Below, piece after piece: positions 8,160-16,380 of a stretch of DNA of 64,000 nucleotides (the first letter of the stretch is position 1; the number at the start of each line of letters is the position of its first letter). The DNA lies in assembly GCF_003148745.1 (NCBI RefSeq), contig NZ_QGGU01000008.1, forward strand, positions 1 to 64,000, given 5' to 3'. Both the position numbers and the translations under genes were made by a program. Origin of the DNA: Pleionea mediterranea (GTDB taxonomy: Bacteria > Pseudomonadota > Gammaproteobacteria > Enterobacterales > Kangiellaceae). The notes beneath the pieces are model-generated. The model ran no database searches. It was not told where the DNA came from and saw only the letters and a list, made by a program, of their open reading frames with translations.

Positions 8160-8188
8160 AAAACGGCGGATTTATCCGCCGTTTTTTT
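8160..8188 (+). terminator. Rho-independent terminator
   Basis: A perfect stem ACGGCGGA (8163-8170) and TCCGCCGT (8175-8182) closes a TTTA loop and is followed directly by a run of T. It lies about 30 bases after the leucine dehydrogenase stop and ends the amaB unit. Confidence 0.9.
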
Positions 8189-8302
8189 ATCTCTAATTAA
8201 TTTACTCAAGTTCTAAGTTACAAGCCGTAAATAAAACCCTCTTAATCTCTCATTCACTTTTACGTAAATACATTTTTCATTCAAACAATATTTATCAATT
8301 AT

Positions 8303-9217
8303 TTAATTCGCTGCTTTTTCTAACGTATCATCAATGAATAATGCAGGATCGAGTCGTTGGTTATGCCAGTTAATACGCCAGTCCAGATGCGGCCCTGTGG
8401 CTCGGCCACTTTGACCTATGGTTGCCATCAGTTCACCCTGTTTAATCTCCTGACCAACGGTGACGTGTATTTTATCCAGATGCAAATAGGTGGAGGTTAA
8501 ACCATGGCCGTGATCAAGAATAACCGTGGCGCCGGAATAAAACATATCGGGATGTGCCACCCGTACAATACCACTGAGCGGTGCAATAACTGGCGTGCCC
8601 ACCGGCGCTGCTATATCCTGCCCATAATGTGGGCGCTTAGGCTCACCATTTAACACACGCTGTGAGCCATAGACACCACTGATTCGACCTTTTGCCGGAT
8701 AAATAAATGGATGCAAAAAGTAATTTAATGAAGACTCCATGGCACGTCCCTTCTTAATTTCCCGCACATCTTCAGCAATTCGTTTTAACACCGCTGCAGA
8801 TTTGGGGTTTACTTTTGACGGTGGTAAACCGTCGATGCGCTCTATTTTCCATTGCCGCTTGCGAATATTAAATTGAACAGATTCCGTCGTATTTGAGTGT
8901 GTTAACTTCAGCGTGGCTGTGTCAGGAAAATCTCGACCGAAACCAATAATAAACTGCCGCTGTGAATTAACGACCAGGTTACGGTCAAGAAACTCAACTT
9001 GAGTACCCGCTTTAACCTGGCCAATTAAAAAGCCCCCCTGAACCAATTTCGATTGCAATACGGTTAAGGGGCTTTGTGTTGTTTTATTAGCAACACTCGA
9101 CGCTGCAGAAACTGACTTTACAGTATTGGCGCTGACAGGCTGTATTAAAATTAAGCTAACCAGTAGTCCTGTTAAAAAGGGTAATGGCCGTAGATAATTT
9201 GTGATTATTTGTGTCAT
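8303..9217 (-). CDS. Exported M23 (LytM-type) peptidase
   Basis: This 304-aa secreted protein has an N-terminal signal sequence (hydrophobic core about residues 12-26, cleavage likely after VSA) and a C-terminal M23 domain from about 170 to 295. Zinc-site residues are His197 and Asp201 in HYGQD. The segment ILDHGHGLTSTYLHL holds the usual core strand. The last motif reads GPHLDWRINW, so the final His-x-His is His277-Leu-Asp279. In this subgroup Asp may replace the third ligand, or activity may be altered. It probably acts in the periplasm on peptidoglycan cross-links or as an amidase activator. It is divergent from the downstream methyltransferase gene. Confidence 0.85.
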   Translation of the reverse strand: MTQIITNYLRPLPFLTGLLVSLILIQPVSANTVKSVSAASSVANKTTQSPLTVLQSKLVQGGFLIGQVKAGTQVEFLDRNLVVNSQRQFIIGFGRDFPDTATLKLTHSNTTESVQFNIRKRQWKIERIDGLPPSKVNPKSAAVLKRIAEDVREIKKGRAMESSLNYFLHPFIYPAKGRISGVYGSQRVLNGEPKRPHYGQDIAAPVGTPVIAPLSGIVRVAHPDMFYSGATVILDHGHGLTSTYLHLDKIHVTVGQEIKQGELMATIGQSGRATGPHLDWRINWHNQRLDPALFIDDTLEKAAN

Positions 9218-9565
9218 AACATAGTTACCGAATACTATTACTTGGTTTACTTTAGTTGGATATTAATCAGAGGTTACTTAGTTGTATAGTTTGATTGTAT
9301 AGTTTGGCTGAAAGTTAAGCTTTAACGCTATACGCAAGAAAATAAGTCTGCTTATCAGACAATCGAGCTATAAGTTTAATGTTTATAATAAAACACATTA
9401 CCTTTATGGCATTGAATGTGCAATATTCACACTCGGATCCTTAGTAACTTCCCTACCAGATAAGTCATCTTTGTTATAATCCTGTTTAGCCTGAACCGTC
9501 AGGCATGTAATATCGTGTTACAAACAGAATTCGACCAATGCAACAGGGTTTCTCATAATCAATCT
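9218..9565. other. Divergent promoter region, M23 / methyltransferase
   Basis: This spacer of about 350 bases lies between divergent genes and shows no ORF. It contains a 13-base tandem repeat (9282-9307), a small hairpin GCCTGA-accg-TCAGGC at 9489-9504 and a TATAAT-like -10 box near 9475 (TTGTTATAATCC) that could serve the methyltransferase. No clear -35 box pairs with it. Confidence 0.4.
9282..9307. repeat. 13-base tandem direct repeat
   Basis: TTGTATAGTTTGA (9282-9294) is followed without spacing by TTGTATAGTTTGG (9295-9307); the copies differ only at the last base. They lie upstream of the minus-strand M23 peptidase gene, 65-90 bases before its start, where a regulator could bind. Function is inferred. 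Confidence 0.5.
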
Positions 9566-10378
9566 ATGAAAACACTTTCCAGTTCCAGCTTTTCGTCCTG
9601 CCTGCTAAGTTTATCCATATTGCTGACACTGCCTGTTTCAGCATTCGATAGCGACAGAATCATTACGTCCGTACAATCGCCCGATCGACTTGAAAAAGAT
9701 TTGGAGCGCGATATTAATCGTAAACCAGAACAGGTATTAAATTTCTTTGATATTCGCCCCGGAATGACCGTGCTGGATATTTTCTCTGGTGGCGGTTATT
9801 ACACAGAATTGCTCTCTTACGCTGTTGGTTCAGAAGGTAAAGTGATATCCCATAATAACAAGGCGTATATTAAGTACGTCGCTGAGACACTGGAAAAGCG
9901 ATACTACAATAATCGACTGCCCAATGTTAAACGAATTGAGGCCGAAGCCAATGATTTAAGCTTGCCGGCAAACAGTGTTGACGTCGCGTTTTTAATTTTG
10001 GCCTACCACGATATTTACTATTCACCTAAGAAAGGTAGCTGGCCAAAAATTGATCGCAAAGTATTTTTAAACAACATTTATCAGTCTTTAAAACCGGGGG
10101 GTATTCTGGCGATTATTGATCACCATGCCGAACCCGATTCACCAACTACAACCGGGCACGATTTGCACCGAATTTCTGTCAATACGGTGATTACTCAAGT
10201 TAAAGAAGCTGGATTTAAATTGCACGAGCGTGCTTACTTTCTCGAAAATGACGAGGATATTTTAACCAAACATATGTACGCGCCTAAATTGCGCGGCAAA
10301 ACCAGTCGGTTTGTTTTAAAGTTTCTCAAACCACTTGATGTGGTAAAGCAGCTGGTCGATGAGCGAAATATTCCCTGA
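9566..10378 (+). CDS. Exported class I SAM-dependent methyltransferase
   Basis: This protein of about 270 aa has a Rossmann methyltransferase fold: VLDIFSGGGYYTELL is motif I, and AFLILAYHD and LKPGGILAIIDHH are the later motifs. Unusually for a SAM enzyme it begins with a convincing signal peptide (MKTLSSSSFSSCLLSLSILL, cleavage near VSAF). I chose ATG 9566, since the GTG at 9515 would bury this signal. Related exported methyltransferase-like proteins are known in Proteobacteria and their substrates are unclear; SAM is not expected in the periplasm. The gene ends at a terminator shared with the convergent gltX. Confidence 0.8.
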   Translation: MKTLSSSSFSSCLLSLSILLTLPVSAFDSDRIITSVQSPDRLEKDLERDINRKPEQVLNFFDIRPGMTVLDIFSGGGYYTELLSYAVGSEGKVISHNNKAYIKYVAETLEKRYYNNRLPNVKRIEAEANDLSLPANSVDVAFLILAYHDIYYSPKKGSWPKIDRKVFLNNIYQSLKPGGILAIIDHHAEPDSPTTTGHDLHRISVNTVITQVKEAGFKLHERAYFLENDEDILTKHMYAPKLRGKTSRFVLKFLKPLDVVKQLVDERNIP

Positions 10379-10415
10379 TAATTCACTAAGCAACATTGTA
10401 AATCGTATAAACATA

Positions 10416-10443
10416 AAAAAGCCGCAATCACTTGCGGCTTTTT
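10416..10443. terminator. Bidirectional intrinsic terminator
   Basis: AAAAAGCCGCAA (10416-10427) and TTGCGGCTTTTT (10432-10443) form a perfect stem around a four-base loop. A and T runs on either side let it work in both directions. It separates the convergent methyltransferase and gltX genes. Confidence 0.9.
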
Positions 10444-10465
10444 CAATTGATATTGGCACTAATAT

Positions 10466-11884
10466 TTATTGTTGAGCTTCTCTTTGTTCAATAAATTCTA
10501 TCGCTTTGGCAATGCGCTCTAAAGTACGTTGTTGACCTATAAGATGCAAAGTTGTATCGAGGTTTGGAGACTGGCCTGCGCCTGTGACAGCCACTCGAAG
10601 TGGCATCCCCACTTTACCCATACCTATGGATAATTCGGACACCGTATCATCAATTGCTTGTTGAATGGTTTCTGGCTGCCAATCGGTTAATCCAGACAAT
10701 TTGGATTGAACATGCATTAACGGTTCTTTAGCAACCGGACGAAGGTGTTTTTTTGCTGCCTTTTCATCGTAGCTTTCAAAGTCATGATAAAAATAACCCA
10801 CACTATTTACCAGCTCACTTAAAGTATTAACCCGATCAGCAAACACAGGAATTAAACGTTCAATAGCTGGGCCATTACTGACGTCCAGTTGTTGATGATC
10901 AATGTGCCACTGCAGCTCTTTTGTTACCTCTTCAACCGGTAATGTTTTCATGTAATGCTGATTCAACCAGTTTAATTTTTCAGTATTGAAAGCCGAAGCA
11001 GCCCGGTTAATATCATGAATATCAAATAACGACTTCATTTCTTCTAATGTGAAAATTTCCTGATCACCGTGTGACCAACCCAGTCTGATCAAATAATTTA
11101 AAACCGCTTGTCGCAAGTAGCCATTATCCCGAAACTGCATCACACTTACGGCACCGTGACGTTTAGACAATTTTTTGCCATCATCACCTAAAATCATCGG
11201 CACATGGGCATATTCAGGAGGTGTTGCGCCCAGAGCTTGAAAAATATTGATCTGCCGTGGCGTATTATTGACGTGATCATCGCCCCTGATCACCTGAGTG
11301 ATCTTCATATCCCAGTCATCAACAACCACGGTAAAGTTATAGGTTGGACTGCCATCGGTACGAGCAATAATCAAGTCATCCAGTTCCTGATTGGCAAATG
11401 TGATAGTGCCTTTGACGGCATCGTCCCAACTCACACTCCCCTCTTGAGGATTAGCGAATCGAATCACATGAGGTTGATTTTGATCTTGTTCAGATTCTGA
11501 CAGGCGACGACATTTACCATCGTAACGGGGCTTTTGTTTATCGGCCATCTGTTGTTCACGTAACGCTTCCAGCCGTTCTTTTGAACAGTAGCAGCGGTAA
11601 GCTTTGCCTTCCGTCAACAGCTGTTGGGTAACCTGGGTATAACGATCAAATCGATCGGTTTGAAAAATCGGTCCCTGTGTGTGCTCTAAACCCAACCAGT
11701 TCATACCATCGATTATGGCTTGCACGGCAGCGTCTGTTGAGCGCTCCCGATCGGTATCTTCCACTCGTAGCACAAACTCGCCATTGTGTTTTTGAGCATG
11801 AAGCCAACTGTAAAGTGCGGTTCTGGCACCACCAACGTGTAAATAGCCGGTAGGACTGGGGGCAAATCGGGTAACAACTGACAT
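10466..11884 (-). CDS. gltX: Glutamate--tRNA ligase
   Basis: This class I aminoacyl-tRNA synthetase of 472 aa attaches glutamate to tRNA-Glu in the cytoplasm. The HIGH-type motif is [11 protein letters not shown] near residues 9-19, and the KMSKS-type motif is KLSKRHG near 237-243. A cysteine-bearing insert ([17 protein letters not shown]) lies near residues 97-113, where GltX often carries a zinc knuckle. The length is typical of proteobacterial GltX. It is transcribed alone, convergent with the methyltransferase and divergent from tRNA-Val. Confidence 0.95.
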   Translation of the reverse strand: MSVVTRFAPSPTGYLHVGGARTALYSWLHAQKHNGEFVLRVEDTDRERSTDAAVQAIIDGMNWLGLEHTQGPIFQTDRFDRYTQVTQQLLTEGKAYRCYCSKERLEALREQQMADKQKPRYDGKCRRLSESEQDQNQPHVIRFANPQEGSVSWDDAVKGTITFANQELDDLIIARTDGSPTYNFTVVVDDWDMKITQVIRGDDHVNNTPRQINIFQALGATPPEYAHVPMILGDDGKKLSKRHGAVSVMQFRDNGYLRQAVLNYLIRLGWSHGDQEIFTLEEMKSLFDIHDINRAASAFNTEKLNWLNQHYMKTLPVEEVTKELQWHIDHQQLDVSNGPAIERLIPVFADRVNTLSELVNSVGYFYHDFESYDEKAAKKHLRPVAKEPLMHVQSKLSGLTDWQPETIQQAIDDTVSELSIGMGKVGMPLRVAVTGAGQSPNLDTTLHLIGQQRTLERIAKAIEFIEQREAQQ

Positions 11885-11987
11885 GGGTTAATTTATCCTG
11901 AACAAATGAAGCAGCTATTTTATCAACCTGTTGTGATTAATTAAACGGAGCCGGATCGATAAATCGTAAAAAATATGTAATTTTTCA

Positions 11988-12016
11988 TTGACCGCAAGAT
12001 AAATGTTTCATAGAAT
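11988..12016 (+). promoter_or_regulatory. Sigma-70 promoter of tRNA-Val
   Basis: The -35 box TTGACC (11988-11993) and the -10 box TAGAAT (12011-12016) are separated by exactly 17 bases. A GC-rich discriminator (GCGCCCC) follows, as in stringently controlled stable-RNA promoters. The tRNA begins 21 bases after the -10 box. Confidence 0.8.
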
Positions 12017-12036
12017 GCGCCCCGTTCTGACGGAGT

Positions 12037-12112
12037 GGGCGCTTAGCTCAGTTGGGAGAGCATCGCCCTTACAAGGCGAGGGTCACTGGTTCGAGCCCAG
12101 TAGCGCCCACCA
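12037..12112 (+). tRNA. tRNA-Val (UAC anticodon)
   Basis: A complete 76-base cloverleaf is present. The acceptor stem GGGCGCT pairs with AGCGCCC, the D-stem is GCTC/GAGC, the anticodon stem is TCGCC/GGCGA around loop CTTACAA (anticodon TAC at 12070-12072), and the T-stem is ACTGG/CCAGT around TTCGAGC. The discriminator is A and the CCA end is encoded. The bases outside the acceptor stem, CGGAGT at 12031-12036 and ACTCCG at 12112-12117, are complementary and extend the helix in the precursor. The tRNA stands alone between gltX and the acylase gene. Confidence 0.97.
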
Positions 12113-12417
12113 CTCCGGTCTTTCTCCCCTATTCTTAGTATTAAACATTCTTGCTTCAATCCAACCTGTTTTTAATCCTTATTCAGCGATATAATTCCTT
12201 TAATTCAAGCGATAATTCCAAGTCTGACATTTTTAGTAAAAATATATTCTATTGATGTAAGTCTAGTAATTGGCATCGATATTTATTCTGCCGGATAAAA
12301 GCATTCAGGTTGTTTACACATTCATCTTTGAACCATCGCTTATAAACATTTGATTGTATATTCTGGTACTGTGTTATTTTTACGGGCAGTGCCACACTAG
12401 AGTTGTTTATAGACGTC
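12113..12417. other. AT-rich spacer after tRNA-Val
   Basis: About 300 bases lie between the tRNA and the acylase gene. I see no ORF with a ribosome site and no clear intrinsic terminator for the tRNA other than pyrimidine-rich sequence just after it. An imperfect direct repeat (AGCGATATAATTCC near 12186 and AGCGATAATTCC near 12207) is visible. The acylase promoter should lie in the last 100 bases but no consensus stands out. Confidence 0.35.
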
Positions 12418-14835
12418 ATGAAAAAATCAAAACGCAGTGTATTTAAAACTCAAAAAAAGCGTTCGTTTATTAGCCGGTTTATCCGCAGGTTTATAGCGAT
12501 AACCTTAACTCTGGCGGTCATCGTCAGCTTTGTCATTTACTATGTATTGTCGTCGTCTTTACCGCAATACGATGGTGAAGTTGAAATCGACAGCCTGTCG
12601 CAGCCGGTCACTATAAAGCGGGATGCTTTAGGCACCGCCAGCATCAAGGCTCAAAACCGCCAGGACCTTGCCTTTTCACTAGGCTGGTTACATGCACAGG
12701 AACGATTTTTTCAGATGGACTTATTACGACGGCGTGCTGCGGGTGAGCTATCTGAAATTATTGGTCCGGCGACTCTACCTGCCGACAAAAAAGTTCGCAT
12801 GCATCGTTTTCGTCACAGAGCTGAACAAATTCTTAACTACCTTTCCGATGAGCACCGCTCTCTATTAGATGCTTACACCCAAGGGGTTAACACAGGATTA
12901 AATGCTCTCGATACCAGTCCATTTGAATATTGGTTACTGCAAACTGAACCCCAACCTTGGCAAGCAGCTGATACATTACTAGTGGTTTACTCCATGTATC
13001 TAACTCTGCAGGACAGTGGTGTTGAACGGGAACGCGTTTTAACCTCAGCCTTTAATAACCTCGATGAAACAGTTTTTAATTTTTTATTGCCGAAAGGTTC
13101 GGTATTTGATGCGCCAATAAATCCTATGGATGTTATGCAACAAACACCGAAGCCAAGTTTACAGATACCGGATACTGTTAATCATCAAGAATCAGCCGTA
13201 GAGAAAAATTCTAAGGCTGATAATGATGCTAAACCTGGCAGTAATAACTTTGCCATAGCCGGCAGTCGCTCCCAATACCGTTCTGCCATTATTGCAGGTG
13301 ATATGCACTTAAGCCATGGTGTACCTAATATCTGGTTTAAAGCAAACTTAAGTTATAAACATAAAGAGCAAGCTATACAGTTAAGCGGAGTAACGTTACC
13401 AGGGACGCCACTTTTAATTTCTGGAACCAACAATAAAATTGCCTGGGCGTTTACCAATAGTTATGGTGATTATTCCGATGTTATTTCTGTAACGACAAGC
13501 TCAGATAAACCCGGTCAATATAAACACAACAGTAATTGGTACAATTTTCACTACGCCAATGAAATTATTAATATCAAAGGTCAACCAAGCCAGACATTAA
13601 AAGTAAAAGAAACCATTTTTGGCCCTGTGCTGCAGCAAGCCAATAATCAGGCACACAGTTTTTTATGGGTTGCCCACGATAGCAAAGCCGTAAATTTAAA
13701 CTTAATGAATTTTGAGCAGGCAACCTCAGTGGAACAAGCCATTGAGCTGGCAAAGAATGTTTCTATTCCAGCGCAAAATCTGGTTGTGGGTGATACTCAA
13801 GGTAACATCGGCTGGACAATTATTGGTCCGTTACCGGAGCGTGCCGATCAGACGGATCCTTACAAAACTATTCATCATGTTGATGGAAAAATACAATGGC
13901 TCTCTCCTCAACTTTATCCGCACGTTATTAATCCGGATAACAATGCATTGTGGACTGCAAACAGTCGTGTTGTTGATGGAGATGATCTTAAAAAAGTTGG
14001 CGACGGTGGTTATGCACTGGGTGTAAGAGCTAAATTAATTCGTGATAAATTAATTAAACTGGAAAATGCTAATGAGCGAGACTTGTTGGCAATACAACTG
14101 GATACGGATGCTGAACTTTATTGGCGATGGCGCGATCATCTTTTATCCGAATTGCAAAAGCAACCTTTTAAAAGTAACCAGCATCAGGAAGCCATCGATC
14201 TGATTAAACGATGGAATGGCAAGTCGGATCGCGATCAAGCTGGATTCACATTAATAAGAGCCTATCGAAATCAGGTTAAAAACCAATTACTTTCTCCTCT
14301 GACAAAGCAACTGGACAAAGATGCCAAGTACAGTTTTAGTTTTTATTCCAGTCAATACGAGCAAACACTCTGGACTCTGATCACTGAACAGCCAAAGCAA
14401 TATTTGCCGTCAGATTTTAAGGATTATTCATCCCTGTTTAACGCTGCTTTTGATAAAGTTATTGATCGTTACACCTCAAATCACCAACAACTAAGCGATC
14501 AAGTATGGGGAATACATAATCAGTTGAGTATCAAGCACCCGATTAGTCAGGCGGTGCCTGTGCTAGGTGTATTTTTAGATAGAAAGCCATACCCAATGGC
14601 CGGAGATACCCACAGCCCTAGAGTACAAACACCTCGCTTTGGCGCATCACAACGAATGGTGATCGCACCTGGACATCCTGAGAGTGCAATTTTTCATATG
14701 CCAGGTGGCCAATCTGGTCACCCTCTCTCGCCGTTTTATGAAACAGGTTTTGATGACTGGGTCGAAGGCAAGGTGACTCCATTAACATCTACAAGTCCTA
14801 TTCACACTTTACGATTGAAAGCGAAAACCCAATGA
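12418..14835 (+). CDS. Penicillin acylase family hydrolase (Ntn-hydrolase)
   Basis: This member of the penicillin amidase/S45 family of about 805 aa is made as a precursor that cleaves itself into alpha and beta chains. The beta chain starts at the catalytic serine of PGSNNFAIAG (serine codon near 13240), the usual Ser-Asn-Asn start. The N-terminus is basic with one membrane segment (about residues 25-45 of the ATG-initiated protein), so the enzyme is probably anchored and faces the periplasm. Family members hydrolyse beta-lactam side chains, acyl-homoserine lactones or other N-acyl amides; the natural substrate is not evident. ATG 12418 is preferred to TTG 12403. Its stop overlaps the next start as ATGA, so the two are coupled. 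Confidence 0.85.
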   Translation: MKKSKRSVFKTQKKRSFISRFIRRFIAITLTLAVIVSFVIYYVLSSSLPQYDGEVEIDSLSQPVTIKRDALGTASIKAQNRQDLAFSLGWLHAQERFFQMDLLRRRAAGELSEIIGPATLPADKKVRMHRFRHRAEQILNYLSDEHRSLLDAYTQGVNTGLNALDTSPFEYWLLQTEPQPWQAADTLLVVYSMYLTLQDSGVERERVLTSAFNNLDETVFNFLLPKGSVFDAPINPMDVMQQTPKPSLQIPDTVNHQESAVEKNSKADNDAKPGSNNFAIAGSRSQYRSAIIAGDMHLSHGVPNIWFKANLSYKHKEQAIQLSGVTLPGTPLLISGTNNKIAWAFTNSYGDYSDVISVTTSSDKPGQYKHNSNWYNFHYANEIINIKGQPSQTLKVKETIFGPVLQQANNQAHSFLWVAHDSKAVNLNLMNFEQATSVEQAIELAKNVSIPAQNLVVGDTQGNIGWTIIGPLPERADQTDPYKTIHHVDGKIQWLSPQLYPHVINPDNNALWTANSRVVDGDDLKKVGDGGYALGVRAKLIRDKLIKLENANERDLLAIQLDTDAELYWRWRDHLLSELQKQPFKSNQHQEAIDLIKRWNGKSDRDQAGFTLIRAYRNQVKNQLLSPLTKQLDKDAKYSFSFYSSQYEQTLWTLITEQPKQYLPSDFKDYSSLFNAAFDKVIDRYTSNHQQLSDQVWGIHNQLSIKHPISQAVPVLGVFLDRKPYPMAGDTHSPRVQTPRFGASQRMVIAPGHPESAIFHMPGGQSGHPLSPFYETGFDDWVEGKVTPLTSTSPIHTLRLKAKTQ

Positions 14836-16223
14836 CGACAGAAATTATACAAGCACTGGAAAAAATTGTTGGCACAGCACATGTGTTAACCAGTAAAGAT
14901 GATACCCATGAGTACGGGCAAGACTGGAGTAAATTGTTTACGCCTGATGCTTTAGCGATTGTTCGTCCAGGCACTATTGATGAAGTACAGCTTATCGTTA
15001 AGTACGCCAATGAACACAAAATTGCGCTGGTTCCATCTGGTGGTAGAACCGGTTTAAGTGGTGGTGCTTGTGCAACAAATGGCGAGTTAGTGTTAAGCCT
15101 TGATCGATTAAATAAGATTTCCAAAGTTAATAAAGTTGATCAAACCGTGGTTTGTGAAGCTGGTGTTATCACCGAGCAATTGCAAAATACTGCCGAAGAT
15201 AATGGGCTTTATTATCCGGTTGATTTTGCCTCAACCGGATCCAGCCAAATTGGCGGAAACATAGCAACCAATGCCGGCGGTATTAAAGTGATCCGCTGGG
15301 GTATGACTCGCGATTGGATTTTAGGCTTAAAAGTGGTTACGGCCAATGGTGATTTATTGAATTTAAATCAAGGCTTGATCAAAAACGCAACAGGTTATGA
15401 TTTGCGCCATTTATTTATAGGCAGTGAAGGCACACTAGGCATTATTGTGGAAGCCACCATAAAATTAACACGTCCACCAAAAGATCTGACGGTAATGGTA
15501 CTGGGTTTATCCGAGCTAAGCGACGTGTACCCGGTTATGGAAACCTTTCAACAGCAACTTAATTTAACCGCATTTGAGTTTTTCTCTGACAAAGCACTTA
15601 ATAAAGTATTAAGTCATCATGACTTACCAAAACCCTTTGACTCCCCGGCTGAATACTATGTACTTATTGAATTTGAAAACGAATCGGAGCAAACCAGTGA
15701 AACGGCTTTTTCGGCGTTTGAACAAGTGCTCGAAAATGGCCATGTTGTGGATGGCGTAATAAGCCAGAGTGAAACGCAAGCGCAACAATTATGGGCACTA
15801 AGAGAACGCATATCCGAATCCATCAGTCATGAAATACCGTATAAAAATGATATTTCGGTCACGCCAAGTAATGTTGCCAGTTTTTTAGAGTCCATAAACA
15901 CTATTGTGAAAGAAAAATACCCTGAGTTTGAAATTATATGGTTTGGTCATATTGGTGATGGTAATTTGCACTTAAATATTTTAAAACCCGCTTGCCTAGA
16001 GTTGGATGAATTTGTCGCAAAATGTAAGTCTGTAAATCCAAATATTTTTGAAACCATTCAGCAACTGGGTGGCAGTATCTCGGCAGAACATGGTGTTGGG
16101 CTTGTTAAGCGCGACTACCTTGAATATTCACGAAGCCATGAAGAAGTTCTTTTAATGAAACAGATCAAGCAGGTTTTTGATCCTAATAATATAATGAACC
16201 CGGGGAAACTGATTGCTTTGTAA
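14832..16223 (+). CDS. FAD-binding oxidoreductase, D-2-hydroxyglutarate/D-lactate dehydrogenase type
   Basis: This 463-aa protein has the PCMH-type FAD domain (VPSGGRTGLSGGA near residues 64-76, IGGNIATNAGG near 140-150) and the C-terminal FAD-oxidase C domain. The metal/substrate motif FGHIGDGNLHLNI and the closing SAEHGVGLVKRDYL are present. The layout fits D-2-hydroxyglutarate dehydrogenase or a D-lactate dehydrogenase of the GlcD/Dld2 type, oxidising a D-2-hydroxy acid and passing electrons to a quinone or electron-transfer protein. The start overlaps the acylase stop by four bases. The functional link between an N-acyl hydrolase and a hydroxy-acid oxidase is unknown. Confidence 0.85.
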   Translation: MTTEIIQALEKIVGTAHVLTSKDDTHEYGQDWSKLFTPDALAIVRPGTIDEVQLIVKYANEHKIALVPSGGRTGLSGGACATNGELVLSLDRLNKISKVNKVDQTVVCEAGVITEQLQNTAEDNGLYYPVDFASTGSSQIGGNIATNAGGIKVIRWGMTRDWILGLKVVTANGDLLNLNQGLIKNATGYDLRHLFIGSEGTLGIIVEATIKLTRPPKDLTVMVLGLSELSDVYPVMETFQQQLNLTAFEFFSDKALNKVLSHHDLPKPFDSPAEYYVLIEFENESEQTSETAFSAFEQVLENGHVVDGVISQSETQAQQLWALRERISESISHEIPYKNDISVTPSNVASFLESINTIVKEKYPEFEIIWFGHIGDGNLHLNILKPACLELDEFVAKCKSVNPNIFETIQQLGGSISAEHGVGLVKRDYLEYSRSHEEVLLMKQIKQVFDPNNIMNPGKLIAL

Positions 16224-16256
16224 TAAATTAGACTTAAAGCAGTCCATTTAAACCTA

Positions 16257-16303
16257 ACTGTTGAAACACTACAGTTTAAACACTACTGTTTAAAAACAAC
16301 AGT
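16257..16303. repeat. Tandem 14-mer within an inverted repeat
   Basis: Two abutting near-identical units, AAACACTACAGTTT (16264-16277) and AAACACTACTGTTT (16278-16291), are enclosed by perfect arms ACTGTTG (16257-16263) and CAACAGT (16297-16303). The second unit can itself fold as TAAACA-CTAC-TGTTTA. It lies between the flavoprotein gene and the ZIP-like gene and could be a terminator without a T-run or an operator for the ZIP-like gene. Confidence 0.55.
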
Positions 16304-16380
16304 GATATTGGCGGCCAAAGAGTATCTTAAGTACAATAGCGCCGCCTCTTTATTTGTAAACTGACCTTTTTGAGAAAGCC

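Noticed and set aside
12003-12194. 63-codon plus-strand ORF across the tRNA
   Set aside because: It reads straight through tRNA-Val, a well-known source of spurious ORFs.
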